From JBGSUZ01 sp964404895 (GTDB lineage: Bacteria > Bacillota > Clostridia > Peptostreptococcales > Acidaminobacteraceae): a DNA stretch of 64,000 bases. A model generated the notes under the pieces. The model had not been told where the DNA came from and ran no database searches. It saw only the letters and a program-made list of their open reading frames with translations. Position numbers and translations under genes: made by a program. Within the stretch, counting starts at the first letter, position 1; each line of letters starts with the position of its first letter. The DNA is taken from contig CAYOLV010000003.1 in NCBI GenBank assembly GCA_964404895.1, positions 62,001 to 126,000 on the forward strand, written 5' to 3'. Of the stretch, positions 17,183-26,703 are shown in pieces.

Positions 17183-17749
17183 TCATGATTCACTTCGCTC
17201 ATTTGAAACTCCCATAGGCTGGCAGTTCTCAAAATAAGCGGTATAGCATTGTTCTATTTTTTCCTTCAGTGCTTCTAAGCCGTGTTGTCTGGCTCTTCCA
17301 CAGACAAATGCCGGCTGATCGCAAATCAAACACTTGCGTTCAGTCTGACCTAAGTCTTGCCTAGAAATGGCTTCACCGTTTTCACCAATCACGTCAAAAT
17401 CGAAAAGGCGACCTAGGGGGTGTTCGTTTTCGATCTTTATGGTTAATGCTTTGACGTCTTTAGGGGGTGTGGCGCAAATGGCGAAGTATTCTGGCCCACT
17501 GTTTTCGTAGATGTATTTTTCATAAGCCACTGCCACGCCACTGTCTAACAGGGCGGTGTGAAAGGCAGCTACCCCTTCTTGAAACATTTTTATAATGCCC
17601 TCAGAAGATTTCACTGGCCCAGGAATATTCAGCTTAAAAGCAATGACGGGCTGCCCAAAAAGTTCAGACCATTTCTGCTGAAAAGTTGCCCGCTGTTCAC
17701 GGGCGTCTAAAATATGAATTAAACTTTGCTCTGGGCCGTTCCAAATCAT
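17183..17749 (-). CDS. citX: Apo-citrate lyase phosphoribosyl-dephospho-CoA transferase (CitX)
   Basis: A 188-residue protein that attaches the 2'-(5''-triphosphoribosyl)-3'-dephospho-CoA prosthetic group to Ser14 of the CitD acyl carrier. Family motifs visible are NIPGPVKSS, EHPLGRLFDFDV and the Cys/His-rich RKCLICDQPAFVCGRARQH. The length is typical for stand-alone CitX. Its ATG overlaps the end of citF (ATGA-type overlap at 17746-17749), showing translational coupling. It works together with CitG, encoded upstream in the same operon. Confidence 0.9.
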   Translation of the reverse strand: MIWNGPEQSLIHILDAREQRATFQQKWSELFGQPVIAFKLNIPGPVKSSEGIIKMFQEGVAAFHTALLDSGVAVAYEKYIYENSGPEYFAICATPPKDVKALTIKIENEHPLGRLFDFDVIGENGEAISRQDLGQTERKCLICDQPAFVCGRARQHGLEALKEKIEQCYTAYFENCQPMGVSNERSES

Positions 17750-19278
17750 TTGATTTTCCTCACTACATCTAAGACACTGCCATCTCTGTATTCGATGATG
17801 GCGATCACATCGTCTTCGTATTGAATCTTTTCAGCAATCCCTACAATTTGCTCTGCTTTGGCTTTCAACTCTTCAATAGTAAACATCGGAATAGAAAGTT
17901 TTTTGAAGGCTTCTTGAAGGTCTTTACGGCTTGGGTGTACGGCAATACCAATATCCGTCACCACTACGTCAATGGTTTCTCCTGGGGTAATGACTGTGTT
18001 GACTGCGTCTACCACACAAGGAATGCGGCCTCTCACAAGAGGTGTCACAATCATAGTCATTTTAGCGCAGGCCGCTGTGTCTGAGTGACCGCCTGAAGCG
18101 CCTCTAAGCACACCGTCTGAACCTGTAATAACATTGACATTAAAATCTGTATCTATTTCCAGTGCTGAGAGCACGACAATATCTAAATCGTTGGCAACGC
18201 AACCTTTGTTGTGTGGGTTAGCGTATTGGCTGGCATCAATTTCATGATGGTTTAAGTTCTTGTCCACTGAACCCACGGCGAAAAGGTCAAAGCCTTGTAC
18301 GTCGTAAACATGTTCAATCAGGCCTTCTTCAAGCATTTCGACCATTGGCTGAGTAATGCCGCCTAGAGCAAATCTAGCTTTGTAACCGTCTTTGATCATG
18401 GCATCTTTCACAAATCGGCTTACAGCTAGTGAAGAGCCCCCAGTACCCGTTTGGAAAGAAAAACCGTTTCTATAATAAGGCGATGCAAAGATAGCTTTCG
18501 CACAGTAGTCAGCAATAAGAAGTTCTTTAGGGTTCTTCGTGTAACGAGTTGCCCCAGAAGCAATCCCCTTAGGGTCGCCAATGGCATCTACTTTGACCAC
18601 ATAGTCCACTTGCATTTGAGTTATGCTGGCAGGAATATTAATGCCTTCCACTAAACAGTCGGTAATGATGACCACTTGGTCAGCATGCTGGGCGTCTACT
18701 TTGGCATAACCTAACGAACCACAGTTTGCCACTCCTCTAGAACCACTGGCATTGCCAAATTTATCAGAAGAAGGTGCTCCGAGGAATGCCACATCTATTT
18801 TGATGTCCCCAGCTTCAATGGCTCTTGCTCTGCCACCGTGAGATCTAACAATGACAGGTTCAGCTAACCCGCCGCCAGAAATGAACTCTGCCAGTTCACC
18901 TCTAAGACCGCTTGTTGTAAGGCTTGTCACCACACCGTTTTGAATATGCTCAATCAATGGTGTATGAACGCTACCAAGGGAACTCGGTGCTAATTTTAAA
19001 TTCTTGATGCCCATTTTAGCAATGACCGCCATGACGTTGTTGAAGACGAAGTCTCCTTCTCTGAAATGGTGGTGGAAAGAAATAGTCATGCCATCTTTTA
19101 AGCCCGTTTTTAAAATGGCTTCTTCAATGCTTTCAAGAACTTTGCAGTCCCTTGGGGCAACTGGTTTTACTGTAGTAGCTACTTTTGTTACTTTTCCATT
19201 TCTGGAAAATGGACCATTGTATAGGACGCTGTCTTTTAAAGTTTCAGCGGGAATTTCTCTGCCAATACTATTTTTCAT
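17746..19278 (-). CDS. citF: Citrate lyase alpha subunit (citrate:acetyl-ACP transferase)
   Basis: A 510-residue protein matching CitF in length and sequence. It begins MKNSIGREIPAE, with KTGLKDGMTISFHHHFREGD, then FGNASGSRG and the Gly-rich TGTGGSSLAVSRF in the CoA-transferase-like fold. It exchanges acetyl-ACP for citryl-ACP on the CitD carrier. Its start overlaps citE by 11 bases and its end overlaps citX, so the three are translated as a unit. No unusual features. Confidence 0.95.
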   Translation of the reverse strand: MKNSIGREIPAETLKDSVLYNGPFSRNGKVTKVATTVKPVAPRDCKVLESIEEAILKTGLKDGMTISFHHHFREGDFVFNNVMAVIAKMGIKNLKLAPSSLGSVHTPLIEHIQNGVVTSLTTSGLRGELAEFISGGGLAEPVIVRSHGGRARAIEAGDIKIDVAFLGAPSSDKFGNASGSRGVANCGSLGYAKVDAQHADQVVIITDCLVEGINIPASITQMQVDYVVKVDAIGDPKGIASGATRYTKNPKELLIADYCAKAIFASPYYRNGFSFQTGTGGSSLAVSRFVKDAMIKDGYKARFALGGITQPMVEMLEEGLIEHVYDVQGFDLFAVGSVDKNLNHHEIDASQYANPHNKGCVANDLDIVVLSALEIDTDFNVNVITGSDGVLRGASGGHSDTAACAKMTMIVTPLVRGRIPCVVDAVNTVITPGETIDVVVTDIGIAVHPSRKDLQEAFKKLSIPMFTIEELKAKAEQIVGIAEKIQYEDDVIAIIEYRDGSVLDVVRKIK

Positions 19279-20167
19279 TTGCTTGGCCCTCCTTGTATAA
19301 ACCTACTGCTTCTGCCAGCTGAAGGACTCTGTCTGCTCTGTCAACAATAGGTTTGTCAATCATTTTGCCGTTAAGGGCAATAACCCCAAGGCCTCTTTCT
19401 TCTGCTTCCTTTGCTGCATATTTCACAGCAAGAGCTCTTTCAATTTCCTTTTCAGTCGGTGCGTAAATGTCGTGAACTGGCTTGATTTGTCTTGGGTTAA
19501 TAACGGATTTACCATCAAATCCAAGTTGTTTAATGAGTGCCACTTCTCTTGCAAAGCCTTCTTCGTTGTCTACATCTGAATAAACCGTGTCAAGGGCGTA
19601 AATCCCTGCGGCTCTAGCCGCAATGACAATTTGTGTTCTCGCCGCTAGTAACTCCATGCCGTCTGCATAACGAACAGTTTTAAGGTTGGTTACATAATCT
19701 TCTGCGCCAAGGGCAATACCAATGAGGCGTTTGCTTGACTTGGCAATATCGTAAGCGTTGATCACGCCAATAGGACTTTCAATGGCAGCCATCATGCCCG
19801 TGCTGCCCACTGCTCTGCCACATTTTTTCTCTACGTCTTCAATAATCGCTTCCACGTCTAAAATGTCTTGAGCCGTTTCCGTTTTAGGAAGTCGAATGAC
19901 ATGAACCCCTGCTCTGACCATGGCTTCAATGTCTTCTTTGCCGTGGGGTGAGTCTAAACCATTAATTCTTACCACCAATTCTTTTTTGCCATAGTTGATG
20001 GTTTTAAGGGCGTTGTACACAAGGAATCTGGCTGAATCTTTTTCGTTCACCGACACCGCATCTTCAAGGTCAAACATGATGGCATCTGCATCGTAAATAT
20101 ACGCGTCTTTGATCATACCTGGGTTGCTGCCCGGTATGAACATCATGGTTCTTCTGAGTCGTTCCAT
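19268..20167 (-). CDS. citE: Citrate lyase beta subunit (citryl-ACP lyase)
   Basis: A 299-residue HpcH/HpaI-superfamily lyase that cleaves citryl-ACP to oxaloacetate and acetyl-ACP. It opens RRTMMFIPGSNPGMI, followed by DADAIMFDLEDAVS (metal-binding acidic residues), VVRINGLDSPHG and ALGAEDYV. FDGKSVINPRQIKPV lies near residue 225. The length is normal for the family. The start codon lies two bases after the citD stop. It belongs to the citC-D-E-F-X block. Confidence 0.95.
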   Translation of the reverse strand: MERLRRTMMFIPGSNPGMIKDAYIYDADAIMFDLEDAVSVNEKDSARFLVYNALKTINYGKKELVVRINGLDSPHGKEDIEAMVRAGVHVIRLPKTETAQDILDVEAIIEDVEKKCGRAVGSTGMMAAIESPIGVINAYDIAKSSKRLIGIALGAEDYVTNLKTVRYADGMELLAARTQIVIAARAAGIYALDTVYSDVDNEEGFAREVALIKQLGFDGKSVINPRQIKPVHDIYAPTEKEIERALAVKYAAKEAEERGLGVIALNGKMIDKPIVDRADRVLQLAEAVGLYKEGQANEK

Positions 20168-20169
20168 GG

Positions 20170-20463
20170 TTACACCTCCCAGTTGTAGTCGGCTTTAATG
20201 CCTGCCGAACGGTACGCCGCACAGTGAAGTCTGGCTTTGATCGTACAGTCTAAAGCCCCTTTGTCGATGGCCATGACGTACGCATTTTCAACGCCTAAAG
20301 CTTCAAGATTTTCCTTGATGACGGCTCTGATTTGTTTGCCGAACTGCTTCTCAACACTGCTCTTAAGGGCAATCTCGATCCCGCCTGTTTCTCTCGGTTC
20401 GATGGTGATTTGAATATCGCTGGACTCTAAAGTCCCTGCTGTGCCTCTTGCTGTAATTTGCAT
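20170..20463 (-). CDS. citD: Citrate lyase gamma subunit (acyl carrier protein)
   Basis: A 97-residue carrier. ATG 20463 (MQITARGTAGTLESSDIQI) follows GGAGGTG by seven bases; the ATG five codons upstream would sit on top of that site. The prosthetic-group serine is Ser14 within AGTLESSD, the conserved CitD attachment motif. The C-terminal RLHCAAYRSA is also typical. It is preceded by the ligase CitC, which acetylates its prosthetic group, and followed immediately by citE. Confidence 0.95.
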   Translation of the reverse strand: MQITARGTAGTLESSDIQITIEPRETGGIEIALKSSVEKQFGKQIRAVIKENLEALGVENAYVMAIDKGALDCTIKARLHCAAYRSAGIKADYNWEV

Positions 20464-20481
20464 GAACTGCACCTCCATGGT

Positions 20482-21567
20482 TTAATGGCGGCCACTGTGG
20501 CCTTTTATTTTTTCGATAAGTCCCTGTCCTGCCTCTGACTTAAAGTAGTCGTAAGTAGTCTCAGGAACGATGGCGCGGATCTCTTCCAATCTATTTTCTC
20601 GGATCCACTGTCTGACCATTGAGGCGCTAATAGGAACAGGAGTTTTGCCATCCATCATGGCGTTTCCATCGGTTAAAGGTTTCTCCGTTTCCTTTCGCGG
20701 TACAATTTCACAGACAATGCCGTTTAATTCCAATACAGTCTTCATGGTTTCTACATAGGTGCGAGTCACTTCACAATAAGGTTCTTCCCCTACATAGCGT
20801 TTATTAATGCCCAGAACTGGGACAATGTGTTTTACAAATATTTCTAAGTCAAGTCTGGCATGGGCTCTCACCGCTTCTGTTTCATCTTGGAAAAAGTATG
20901 AAGGGAAGGTGGATTTGGAAATCATGTATTCCCCTGCCTCATGCATAACTACATTTTTCAGGTGAGCCGTGCCTCTTTTAATCAGTTCAAATCTGGTTTT
21001 AAAGGGAATGACGGAGGCTTCCTCTGTGACGACAAATAAATGAAGCACATCGTTTTCCCTCGCCGCTTTCTCTACCAAATGTAAATGTCCTTTGGTGAAA
21101 GGGTTAGCGTTCATAGCAATGAAAGCTACTTGACTGGCATCAATGTGTTTCTTCTGAATATCCCTCTTATAACTGGCAATGCCGTCCGGCCTATTTTCCA
21201 TAAAGACCACTACCCCGTCTACTTTGGCGATGGTGTAATAGCCTAACTCTTCAAAGAGTCTGCTGTAAGATGCTTTTGTATATATAAAGAAGTGATGTTC
21301 CCCTCTTAAGACCAATTGGTCTTGGAGATGTGTAACCACCTTGTTCATAAGACCTAGCCCCTGACTGTTTTTGTCTACTGCCAAACAGCGGAGGGTGTTC
21401 TTATAAAATGAACCTGTTGCTAAAAGTGTATCGTTTTGGAAAATCCCTATGGTGTATTCAAGGAATTGATCCAGTCGAATCCCCTCTCGGTTCAGCAAGT
21501 CCATCAACTTCTGTTTTTCCTTTTCATTGTTGTGATCGATTTTTCTGATTTCCAATTCATAGTCCAT
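20482..21567 (-). CDS. citC: [Citrate (pro-3S)-lyase] ligase (CitC)
   Basis: A 361-residue enzyme that activates citrate lyase by ATP-dependent acetylation of the CitD prosthetic group. The N-terminal ~130 residues look like a GNAT-type domain (LRCLAVDKNSQGLGLMNKVV). The C-terminal nucleotidyltransferase domain has FIAMNANPFTKGHLHLVEKA with the HxGH-like motif, and ISASMVRQW, the ISxT/S-type signature. The site AAGGAGGTGATCC precedes the ATG. It follows citG by about 50 bases. The length is typical. Confidence 0.95.
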   Translation of the reverse strand: MDYELEIRKIDHNNEKEKQKLMDLLNREGIRLDQFLEYTIGIFQNDTLLATGSFYKNTLRCLAVDKNSQGLGLMNKVVTHLQDQLVLRGEHHFFIYTKASYSRLFEELGYYTIAKVDGVVVFMENRPDGIASYKRDIQKKHIDASQVAFIAMNANPFTKGHLHLVEKAARENDVLHLFVVTEEASVIPFKTRFELIKRGTAHLKNVVMHEAGEYMISKSTFPSYFFQDETEAVRAHARLDLEIFVKHIVPVLGINKRYVGEEPYCEVTRTYVETMKTVLELNGIVCEIVPRKETEKPLTDGNAMMDGKTPVPISASMVRQWIRENRLEEIRAIVPETTYDYFKSEAGQGLIEKIKGHSGRH

Positions 21568-21619
21568 CGGATCACCTCCTTAATATAAGGCCCATCTTGT
21601 TATGGCTTTTAAAAAGCTT

Positions 21620-22567
21620 CTATAATAACCCTTCTGCCATGGCGAGGAATACGGTAACAGAAAGCAAATCTGCCGCGCCGCCTGGGCTTAGGTTCTTCTC
21701 ACAAAATTCACGGTTCATTTGTTCAAGTCTTTCATAAGCATTGACTTGAGCCATCCCCCCCGCTTCTACAAATTCTCTGGCTCTTCGTTTCACATAAACC
21801 AGTCCGTCTACCCCACCTCTGTGAATCACATTGGTGTCTTCGCAGGTGGTCATCAGTCTAAGGAGTATTTCTAAGAGCAGTTCATTTTTACCGAAGGCTT
21901 GTAGCTCTTTACCTTTAGTTTCTTGCTTTTTACCTTTGCTTTGTTCTTTTTCGCCCTTAAGCTGTTCCTTCTGCCAATTTCTCAGTAAGCCAAAAGTTTC
22001 AGTTTTAACGGTCTGAAACCCTGTGATGACCTCTCCGCGAATGCCTGTATACCCATAGGTCAGATAAAGTTTTTCACCAAAGGTTCTATATTTCGATGGC
22101 TTCGACTTTAAATTGCCAAAATCTTTTTCAATTAAGTCCTGTGTCATGACGGTGACTGTTTTGCAAATCAACTCCATGGGCACGGGTTTTATGCTTTCGT
22201 AATGCTTAGACAAATAACCCAGTGCTGCGCAGGCAATTCCCATTGAGAATATAATCCCCTTATGGGTGTTGACTCCTTTGGTCGCAGCAAACATGCTGCT
22301 CTCGCAGGCCATACCCGGTTTTCTAATTCTATCTAGCAAAACCTTAAGGTCATCGGACTCAAAAGAAAGACCTTCCGACGCACAGTCGAAAAAGCCTTTG
22401 TAGAGGGCGGCACTGCTGTCCATAAAGGTATAGAAATCCATATCTTTATGTGAACCAGTGTTATATCTGTCTACAAGGCCCGGTTTGGGAGTTGCTGTTA
22501 CTTCATAGAGCACAGCTTTTTGTGCCATTTGTGCTATGTGATGTGCAAAGTGGTCATGCTTTTCCAT
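21620..22567 (-). CDS. citG: Triphosphoribosyl-dephospho-CoA synthase (CitG)
   Basis: A 315-residue enzyme that makes the citrate lyase prosthetic-group precursor from ATP and dephospho-CoA. Motifs visible are VTATPKPGLVDRYNTGSHKD, MDFYTFMDSSAAL, YTGIRGEVITGF and DTNVIHRGGVDGL, all typical of CitG/MdcB. The C-terminus (SPGGAADLLSVTVFL) is conserved. One oddity is a Lys/Gln/Glu-rich insert of about 30 residues near 197-226 (KEQSKGKKQETKGKE) with short imperfect DNA repeats, probably a surface loop grown by slippage. The other cit genes follow directly. Confidence 0.94.
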   Translation of the reverse strand: MEKHDHFAHHIAQMAQKAVLYEVTATPKPGLVDRYNTGSHKDMDFYTFMDSSAALYKGFFDCASEGLSFESDDLKVLLDRIRKPGMACESSMFAATKGVNTHKGIIFSMGIACAALGYLSKHYESIKPVPMELICKTVTVMTQDLIEKDFGNLKSKPSKYRTFGEKLYLTYGYTGIRGEVITGFQTVKTETFGLLRNWQKEQLKGEKEQSKGKKQETKGKELQAFGKNELLLEILLRLMTTCEDTNVIHRGGVDGLVYVKRRAREFVEAGGMAQVNAYERLEQMNREFCEKNLSPGGAADLLSVTVFLAMAEGLL

Positions 22568-22615
22568 CGTTTCACCTTTTCGTTTTAAAACTGTGGTTCA
22601 CACCTAAGGGAGATA

Positions 22616-22653
22616 AGGCAGAGGTGCCTAAGACTTAGCTTAGACACCTGCCT
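22616..22653 (-). other. Intercistronic hairpin between the citrate transporter and citG
   Basis: An interrupted inverted repeat (AGGCAG..GGTG.CTAAG with CTTAG.CACC.GCCT around a 6-base loop) lies in the 134-base gap after the transporter stop. No U-run follows in the minus direction. It is more likely an RNA stability, processing or partial attenuation element than a full terminator. Confidence 0.4.
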
Positions 22654-22701
22654 CGTAAAATGGTGCTCAACCGTTAAATTGATAATGCTTATTTCAAACG
22701 C

Positions 22702-24000
22702 CTATAGCGGGATGAAACCCATAATAACTGTTGTACTTACAAGGATAGCAAAGACTCCGACTGCCCATTTGGCAACGCTTCTTTGCCACTCGCCCATATC
22801 TACGCCTGTTAATTGGAGCAACAAGTAGATGAAGGCTACAAGTGGTGAAATTAAGTGGAACGCTTGTCCCATCAAAGATGTCACACCCATTTGAAGTGCT
22901 GAGAAACCGTAAGCTGCTCCAGTTTGTGCCAAGATTGGCAATACGCCGAAGTAGTATGCATCATTCGAAAGGAAGAATGTTCCTGGTGCACTAATGAATG
23001 CTGAAATAAGTGCAAAGTGAGGACCCATGCTTGCTGGAATGATTGTGATCATGTGTTGTGCCATCGCTTCAGCCATTTTAGATTCTGTTAAGATACCCAT
23101 GAATACGCCTGCTGCGAGAACCATTGCAATAACTTGAACAGCGCTTGCGCCGTGTTTTTCGATCAAATCTCTTTGTGTTTTAAGTTTTGGATAGTTGATG
23201 AGAAGTGCAAGTGCTGTACCTACTTCGAAGATGATAGGTGCAGGAATAAGATCCATAATCAAAATAGTAACCATCGATGCTGTAAGCAATAAGTTGACCA
23301 AAATAAGTTTAGGTCTCTTAAGTGCCAATTCTTCTGGATCAGTTGTTTCAGAAAGTGCCGTCATTGTTGCATCGTCCATTACTGTAACGCCAAGACGTTT
23401 TCTTTCTTTAAGACCTAAGTAGTAAGCAACGCCTACAACATAGAGAAGTGAAAGTGCCATACCTGGAAGAAGTGGTGCCATAATGTCGCTTGCTTCTAAT
23501 TTAAGTGCTGACATAACTCTAGCTGTTGGACCGCCCCAAGGAATCAAGTTCATGATCGAGTTTTGGAGGATCAAAATAGTTGCAAGATATAATTTCTTGA
23601 TTTTAAGCTTGTCGTAAATTGGGATCAATGCTGAACAAACGATCATTGTCGTTGTTGTGCCGTCGCCGTCAAGAGAAACAATCGCTGCTAAAATAGCTGT
23701 TCCGACTAAAATCTTAAGAGGGTCACCTTTTACAACTTTAAGTGTGAATTTTACAAGTGGGTCAAATAGACCTGCGTTGATCATAATCCCAAAGTAGAGG
23801 ATTGCGAAAAGAAGCATTGCAGAGGTTTTACTTACGCCTTTAACACCTTCCATGGCAAAGTCGCCAAGTTGTGGGCCAAAGCCTGCGAGTAAACCGAAAA
23901 TGATTGGTACGATGATCAAAGAAGTAAATGCGGTAGTTCTCTTTGTCATGATTAAAATCATGAACGTAATTACCATGCCGTAACCTAATAAAGCTAACAT
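22702..24000 (-). CDS. Citrate transporter, CitMHS family
   Basis: A 432-residue polytopic protein with about 11-12 hydrophobic segments. It opens MLALLGYGMVITFMILIM and contains SLDGDGTTTTMIVCSALIPI, NLIPWGGPTARVMSALK and GTFFLSNDAYYFGVLPIL. These are characteristic of the CitMHS group (metal-citrate/H+ symporters such as Bacillus CitM and CitH). It is the first gene of the operon that degrades citrate, which supports citrate as substrate. Which metal complex is carried cannot be read from sequence. A clear ribosome binding site (CGGAGGTG) precedes the ATG. Confidence 0.93.
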   Translation of the reverse strand: MLALLGYGMVITFMILIMTKRTTAFTSLIIVPIIFGLLAGFGPQLGDFAMEGVKGVSKTSAMLLFAILYFGIMINAGLFDPLVKFTLKVVKGDPLKILVGTAILAAIVSLDGDGTTTTMIVCSALIPIYDKLKIKKLYLATILILQNSIMNLIPWGGPTARVMSALKLEASDIMAPLLPGMALSLLYVVGVAYYLGLKERKRLGVTVMDDATMTALSETTDPEELALKRPKLILVNLLLTASMVTILIMDLIPAPIIFEVGTALALLINYPKLKTQRDLIEKHGASAVQVIAMVLAAGVFMGILTESKMAEAMAQHMITIIPASMGPHFALISAFISAPGTFFLSNDAYYFGVLPILAQTGAAYGFSALQMGVTSLMGQAFHLISPLVAFIYLLLQLTGVDMGEWQRSVAKWAVGVFAILVSTTVIMGFIPL

Positions 24001-24347
24001 TTAATACTGACACCTCCGATTGATATGGGATCCTATGAATGCTTTTGTTTTTTTATTGCTGGTGAGCTAGCCCAAGTTGAGTATATGCACCCTGACAATA
24101 ATCAACAATGAAATAGGTTAAAATTTTGTGTCATTTTAGGGCGTTTTTCGTTAAATCTTAGAATATGATTAAAGAAATCTTAAAATAATCTTAAAATGGC
24201 ATTTTAATATCTTTTAATACTGCCACAAAGAGTCCTTGTAACTGTGTATTATGGAATATAATGTCTTGCATCCCTTCATAGATGCTATAAAATTAACTTA
24301 TAAATCATTAAGAATTAATACTGTTTTATTAATATAAAGGAGAATAT
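24001..24347. promoter_or_regulatory. Divergent regulatory region between citrate operon and sensor kinase operon
   Basis: There is no gene here; both flanking operons must start in this 347-base AT-rich gap. Between about 24150 and 24200 there are three direct copies of a TCTTARAAT-like element, roughly one and two helical turns apart, with AT-rich imperfect relatives to about 24220. These are candidate sites for the OmpR-type regulator encoded at 26704. I did not find a definite -35/-10 pair or a convincing cre site. Confidence 0.4.
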
Positions 24348-26693
24348 ATGCTGACAAGGAGTTTTAATCGGTTATACGACCGCATTTTCAATATGCATTT
24401 CAAGACCAGAATCATACTTTACGTGACTTTGATTCTGATTTTAGGCGGCTCTGTCTTCGCTCTTTATAAAAATTACGAGCACGACTTGGTCAAACAGCAG
24501 CAACAACATATGCTCAGTGTGTCAAAATCTATTTCTCGGAGCATCGAACTTTTTATAGACGATATTATTGACAGCGTTCAGGTCATCACATTAGATAAAT
24601 CCTTTGCCACTGCCATCACTTTGAATCCCAGCAAAAAAGAAGTCACCTTATATACAGATAAATTAAGAAGCTATTTACTGGCTGAAGGTGCACAGGTTTA
24701 CGCCGCTTATCTCTTTGACAGCAAAGGTAAAATCATTGCCAATTATGGGGCAATTGATCAGGGTTCAACAGTTTTGAAGTCCGAAGTTAAAATTGCAACG
24801 GCTAGAAAAAGTACTTACATTGGCGATGAATATATGGATCCTGCTAAACATTCCTTCATTCTTAATATTTACGAACCTATTTTTAATAAAGAGGATTTTG
24901 TGGGTACCCTTTGCGTCTCAATTGATTTAAATGTGATTTATGACCGTTTTATTGCGCCTGTACAAGTGGGTGAAAAGGGTTACGCCCTTGTCAAAAATAA
25001 AGAAGGCATCATTATCATGCATCAAATTAAAGAACAGGTGGGCATCGATGTCATCAAAACCAGAAAGATGCTTCACCCTGATTTAGATCTAAAAGGATTG
25101 GAAGAATTGGTCAATCAGCAATTGACTAAGAAAGAAGGCACTTATATTTACGACTCTTATTGGTGGGCTGAATCTGGGACAGGACTAAAAAAAGCGAAAA
25201 AGCTCAATGCCTTTTCACCCGTTTTGTTAGACGATGATTTTTGGGTTGTGGCGCTCACCATGTCTTATGAAGAAATCCGAAGCCCTATGAATACCTTCCT
25301 CTTCGGAATTTTACTCTTAACTTCTTTTATGGCTCTCATGGCTTACTTCTTTATGCAAGCCCTTTCCAAAGCGTCCAAAGGCAAACGGGAACTTGAGCAG
25401 GAAACTCAATATTTAAAAATTCTCAACGAGACCAGTGAAAGACTTCGTCAGCAAGAATCGGAACTGTACCATTCTCAAAAATTGAAAATGATCGGCACTT
25501 TAGCTGGCGGCATTTCACACGATATCAATAACTTGCTGACCCCAATATACGGCTATTCCGAGTTGATGTTGGCTCAAATAACGCCTGAACATCCTTTCTA
25601 TGAGGACATTCACGAAATTTACAGCGCCTCTCAAAAGGGCAAGGACATGATTGAACAACTCCTCCTCTTCAGCCGAAAAGACCAAGGCATGACCAGCATC
25701 GACTTAATCGATATTAATCAAGTCACAGAAGAAACCATAAAGCTGTTTAGGACGATGTTGCCTAAAGGCACCCGTATCGATACGCAGATTGACCCTGATT
25801 GTGGTTTTGTTCGGGCAAATTATACCCAGCTCCACCAAGTCATTTTCAACTTATGCAACAATGCTTATCAAGCCACTCAATCTAATGAAGAAGAAGGCAA
25901 AGCGCCACTCATTCAAATTGGCCTCCGAACCATTCCCGTGGCAATGTTAGAAGATTCTAATATGGAGCAGGCCGACCTTACAGAAGTGGTTTCCTATAAC
26001 TTTGTAGAACTCTCCGTCAAAGACAATGGCTGTGGGATGGACGATGAAACTCTTTCTCGTTTATTCGAACCTTTCTATACAACAAAAGAGCGTGGTGACG
26101 GCACAGGTCTTGGACTTTTTGTCGCTAAAAGCATTATAGACAAGTACAACGGTCGAATTACTGTAGAAAGCACACAAAGAATGGGCAGCACATTTAAGGT
26201 TTATTTCCAAATTGTCGAAATGGATACCGAAAAAAGACAATCCTGTGGTAAAATAGCTATACCGTTATCTGTATCTTCATCCGAACAGTTGCAACCCAGT
26301 AGCATTCATATTCTGATAGTAGATGATCACGAAGCGGTGGTACGCATGCTAGAAAAAGGACTGACCTACTACGGCTATTCAGTCACTTGCGAAACAGACA
26401 GCGTGAAAGCGCTCAAACGGATTCGACAAAACCCTGAAGCCTTTGACGTAATTCTTACGGACTACATGATGCCTGCTATGACAGGGCTCAGTTTGGCAAA
26501 AAAAGCAAAGCGCATTAGGAGAGATTTAGGAATCGTCTTAATGACCGGATTCATGGACGAAGCCAAAATTGATCTGGCACAAAACAGTGCCCTAGATGCC
26601 TGCTTGCTCAAGCCAGTAGAGATTTCCAACCTTTCAGAAAAAATAATCACAGTACATCAGCTCATGCAAACCAACCATAAGAACTTGAAGTAA
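24348..26693 (+). CDS. Hybrid sensor histidine kinase with Cache-type sensor and C-terminal receiver
   Basis: A 781-residue membrane kinase. TM1 is at about 20-40; an extracytoplasmic double-Cache-like sensor (about 45-320) includes KGYALVKNKEGIIIMH; TM2 is at about 322-345. HisKA follows with phospho-acceptor His391 in AGGISHDINNLLTP. The HATPase has DNGCGMD and GDGTGLGLFVAKS boxes. A receiver domain (IHILIVDDHE) carries Asp705 in FDVILTDYMMP. The site AAAGGAGAATAT precedes the ATG. It is transcribed away from the citrate operon with a response regulator and a chemoreceptor. Sensing of citrate or another carboxylate is inferred from position; the architecture differs from the classical CitA kinase. 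Confidence 0.9.
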   Translation: MLTRSFNRLYDRIFNMHFKTRIILYVTLILILGGSVFALYKNYEHDLVKQQQQHMLSVSKSISRSIELFIDDIIDSVQVITLDKSFATAITLNPSKKEVTLYTDKLRSYLLAEGAQVYAAYLFDSKGKIIANYGAIDQGSTVLKSEVKIATARKSTYIGDEYMDPAKHSFILNIYEPIFNKEDFVGTLCVSIDLNVIYDRFIAPVQVGEKGYALVKNKEGIIIMHQIKEQVGIDVIKTRKMLHPDLDLKGLEELVNQQLTKKEGTYIYDSYWWAESGTGLKKAKKLNAFSPVLLDDDFWVVALTMSYEEIRSPMNTFLFGILLLTSFMALMAYFFMQALSKASKGKRELEQETQYLKILNETSERLRQQESELYHSQKLKMIGTLAGGISHDINNLLTPIYGYSELMLAQITPEHPFYEDIHEIYSASQKGKDMIEQLLLFSRKDQGMTSIDLIDINQVTEETIKLFRTMLPKGTRIDTQIDPDCGFVRANYTQLHQVIFNLCNNAYQATQSNEEEGKAPLIQIGLRTIPVAMLEDSNMEQADLTEVVSYNFVELSVKDNGCGMDDETLSRLFEPFYTTKERGDGTGLGLFVAKSIIDKYNGRITVESTQRMGSTFKVYFQIVEMDTEKRQSCGKIAIPLSVSSSEQLQPSSIHILIVDDHEAVVRMLEKGLTYYGYSVTCETDSVKALKRIRQNPEAFDVILTDYMMPAMTGLSLAKKAKRIRRDLGIVLMTGFMDEAKIDLAQNSALDACLLKPVEISNLSEKIITVHQLMQTNHKNLK

Positions 26694-26703
26694 AGGAGTA
26701 CCC

